A stretch of 64,000 nt of DNA from Streptomyces violaceorubidus. Lineage in GTDB: Bacteria; Actinomycetota; Actinomycetes; Streptomycetales; Streptomycetaceae. Numbering within the stretch: the first letter of the stretch is position 1; each line of letters begins with the position of its first letter. Made by a program: the position numbers and the translations under genes. The stretch is taken from positions 1 through 64,000 of the forward strand of contig NZ_JODM01000005.1 of NCBI RefSeq assembly GCF_000717995.1, given 5' to 3'. Below, piece by piece: positions 62,635 to 64,000 of this stretch. Below the pieces are notes generated by a model. The model was not told the DNA's origin. It searched no databases and worked only from the letters and a program-made list of their open reading frames with translations.

Positions 62635-62852
62635 CGACGACGCCGCCCGTGGGGGTCTACGCCGTGGACACCCGCAGTGGCCGGGTCGGGATCGTCATGG
62701 GGCACGAGGGGCCGTACGTGCAGATGCGGCCGTACGGCGGAGGGCGGGAGTGGGACGCCGAGCCGGGTGACGTACGCCACGCCACCGCGTCGGAGCGGCT
62801 CAGCGCGGCGACGGCCTACACCAACGCCCGAAGCCGTGGCGAGGTGCCTTGA
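62631..62852 (+). CDS. Small hypothetical protein, 73 aa
   Basis: A 73-residue protein with a beta-barrel-like pattern: VGVYAVDTRSGRVGIVMGHEGPYVQMRPYGGGREWDAEP (two turns, broken here by G/P pairs), then a C-terminal helix. It resembles small Streptomyces proteins encoded beside XRE/DUF397 modules. Translation is coupled to the upstream gene by ATGA. It ends 23 bases before recO. Confidence 0.7.
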   Translation: MTTTPPVGVYAVDTRSGRVGIVMGHEGPYVQMRPYGGGREWDAEPGDVRHATASERLSAATAYTNARSRGEVP

Positions 62853-62875
62853 AGGCATGCGCGAGAATGGGCGGC

Positions 62876-63622
62876 ATGAGTCTGTTCCGCGACGACGGCA
62901 TCGTGCTGCGCACCCAGAAGCTGGGTGAGGCGGACCGGATCATCACGTTGCTCACGCGCGGTCACGGGCGTGTACGCGCCGTGGCCCGCGGGGTGCGGCG
63001 CACGAAGTCGAAGTTCGGCGCCCGGCTGGAGCCGTTCTCCCACGTGGACGTGCAGTTCTTCTCGAAGAACAGCGAGCTGGTCGGGCGCGGGCTGCCGCTG
63101 TGCACGCAGAGCGAGACGATCGCGCCCTACGGTGGCGGGATCGTCACCGACTACGCGCGGTACACCGCGGGGACCGCCATGCTGGAGACGGCCGAGCGCT
63201 TCACCGACCACGAGGGCGAGCCCGCGGTGCAGCAGTACCTGCTGCTGGTCGGCGCGCTCAGGACCCTCGCCCGGGGCGAGCACGCGCCGAACCTGGTGCT
63301 CGACGCGTTCCTGCTGCGCTCCCTCGCCGTGAACGGGTACGCCCCGACCTTCGGGGACTGCGCGAAGTGCGGCCTGCCCGGTCCGAACCGGTTCTTCTCG
63401 GTGGGCTCCGGCGGCTCCGTCTGCGTCGACTGCCGGGTGCCCGGCAGCGTCGTACCCTCGCCGCAGGCCCTGGAACTGCTCGGGGCGCTGCTTGCGGGAG
63501 ACTGGGGCACGGCGGACGCGGCCGAGCCGCGGTACGTGCGGGAGGGGAGCGGACTGGTCTCCGCCTATCTGCACTGGCACCTTGAGCGGGGACTGCGCTC
63601 CCTGCGGTACGTCGAGAAGTAG
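62876..63622 (+). CDS. recO: DNA repair protein RecO
   Basis: A 248-residue protein with an N-terminal OB fold (MSLFRDDGIVLRTQKLGEAD), a helical middle region and a zinc site made of CAKCG and CVDC near 161-186. RecO binds single-stranded DNA and SSB and loads RecA with RecR in gap repair. The start is ATG 62876; an upstream in-frame start at 62849 has no ribosome site. It is followed 14 bases later by uppS on the same strand, as usual in Streptomyces. Confidence 0.96.
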   Translation: MSLFRDDGIVLRTQKLGEADRIITLLTRGHGRVRAVARGVRRTKSKFGARLEPFSHVDVQFFSKNSELVGRGLPLCTQSETIAPYGGGIVTDYARYTAGTAMLETAERFTDHEGEPAVQQYLLLVGALRTLARGEHAPNLVLDAFLLRSLAVNGYAPTFGDCAKCGLPGPNRFFSVGSGGSVCVDCRVPGSVVPSPQALELLGALLAGDWGTADAAEPRYVREGSGLVSAYLHWHLERGLRSLRYVEK

Positions 63623-63636
63623 GAGAGAACTGAGAT

Positions 63637-64000
63637 GGCCGTACGCGGGATCCTGGGGCGGCAGAGCCGGGAGTACAGGACGCCGGAGCCGCACCCGTCC
63701 GGAGCGCGGCCCCCCAAGCTCGGCGAGCTGGTCCCGGAGCACGTGGCGATCGTCATGGACGGCAACGGCCGCTGGGCCAAGGAGCGCGGGCTGCCGCGCA
63801 CCGAGGGGCACAAGGTCGGTGCCGAGCAGGTCATGGACGTGTTGCAGGGCGGGATCGAGATGGGCGTGGCGAACATCTCGCTGTACGCCTTCTCCACCGA
63901 GAACTGGAAGCGCTCGCCGGACGAGGTGCGCTTCCTGATGAACTTCAACCGCGACTTCATCCGCAAGTCCCGCGACACCCTCGACGAGCTGGGGGTGCGG
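63637..64000 (+). CDS. uppS: Isoprenyl transferase (undecaprenyl pyrophosphate synthase family), 3' end cut off
   Basis: The first 121 codons of a cis-prenyltransferase. After a variable N-terminal extension of about 35 residues comes the signature HVAIVMDGNGRWAKERGLPR with the catalytic Asp, then GHKVGAEQVMDVL and LYAFSTENWKRSPDEV. It condenses isopentenyl diphosphate onto an allylic primer to make the polyprenyl carrier for cell-wall synthesis. TAGGAGAG lies upstream of ATG 63637. The window ends inside the gene. Confidence 0.95.

Overview
The window is a high-G+C chromosomal segment of an actinomycete, almost certainly a Streptomyces. The signs are the strongly biased third codon positions, GTG starts, short ATGA/GTGA gene overlaps, a CIRCE-controlled hrcA-dnaJ pair, a leuA leader peptide, a WhiJ-like XRE/DUF397 pair, and a gene order matching, from memory, the S. 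coelicolor SCO25xx core region (lepA/rpsT/holA through leuA to recO/uppS). Most of it is conserved core chromosome. The window opens inside an amidase-like gene and closes inside a prenyltransferase gene.

Bases 1-13771 hold a truncated amidase, a YceI protein, holA, rpsT, lepA, a fatty acyl-CoA ligase, an anti-sigma-kinase/SpoIIE phosphatase with a long low-complexity linker, hemW, a DUF3097 gene and an MBL-fold hydrolase. Bases 13802-24721 hold the heat-shock hrcA-dnaJ operon behind CIRCE, nitronate monooxygenase-rsmE, a small lipoprotein, a tricorn-type protease, a HIT protein, RNase Z and an adenine/adenosine deaminase. Bases 24738-32223 are metabolic: an MFS exporter with a perfect CRP-type palindrome upstream, then an IclR regulator divergent from a D-glucarate catabolic set (kdgD, gudD, an ACS-family transporter) followed by a PfkB sugar kinase.

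The accessory part is about 32247-39600. It contains a complete era gene, a 972-residue SIR2 / nuclease-like / NACHT STAND protein (a probable antiphage abortive-infection protein), and an opposing three-gene set (fatty-acid-desaturase-like protein with a Cys cluster, two-TM protein with a PLD-like domain, PPC/DUF296 protein). G+C content is visibly lower here. The block is bounded by two duplicated gene ends: a 73-bp copy of the era 3' end on the left, and a decayed copy of the HATPase/cytidine-deaminase 3' ends on the right. The simplest reading is an imported block, carrying its own era and the defence island, placed next to native remnants. The SIR2-NACHT gene and the two-TM gene carry the rare TTA codon.

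Bases 39787-51210 return to core genes: a frameshifted HATPase, a cytidine-deaminase-like protein, an XRE regulator divergent from a DHA2 exporter, the mmcQ-corC-ybeY-phoH operon, a GH1 glucosidase, an emfourin/M4-protease inhibitor-enzyme pair, and leuA with its attenuator leader peptide. Bases 51395-59629 hold a TerB-like protein, a GNAT acetyltransferase and a tightly coupled cluster of unknown function matching the SCO2525-SCO2521 families (methyltransferase, a 614-residue protein, a ParA-like ATPase with variant P-loop, and two more conserved proteins) plus a two-TM PLD-like protein. A clean palindrome sits just upstream of that cluster, and its largest gene carries a TTA codon. The right end has a secreted peptidase, the DUF397/XRE pair, two small genes, recO and the start of uppS.
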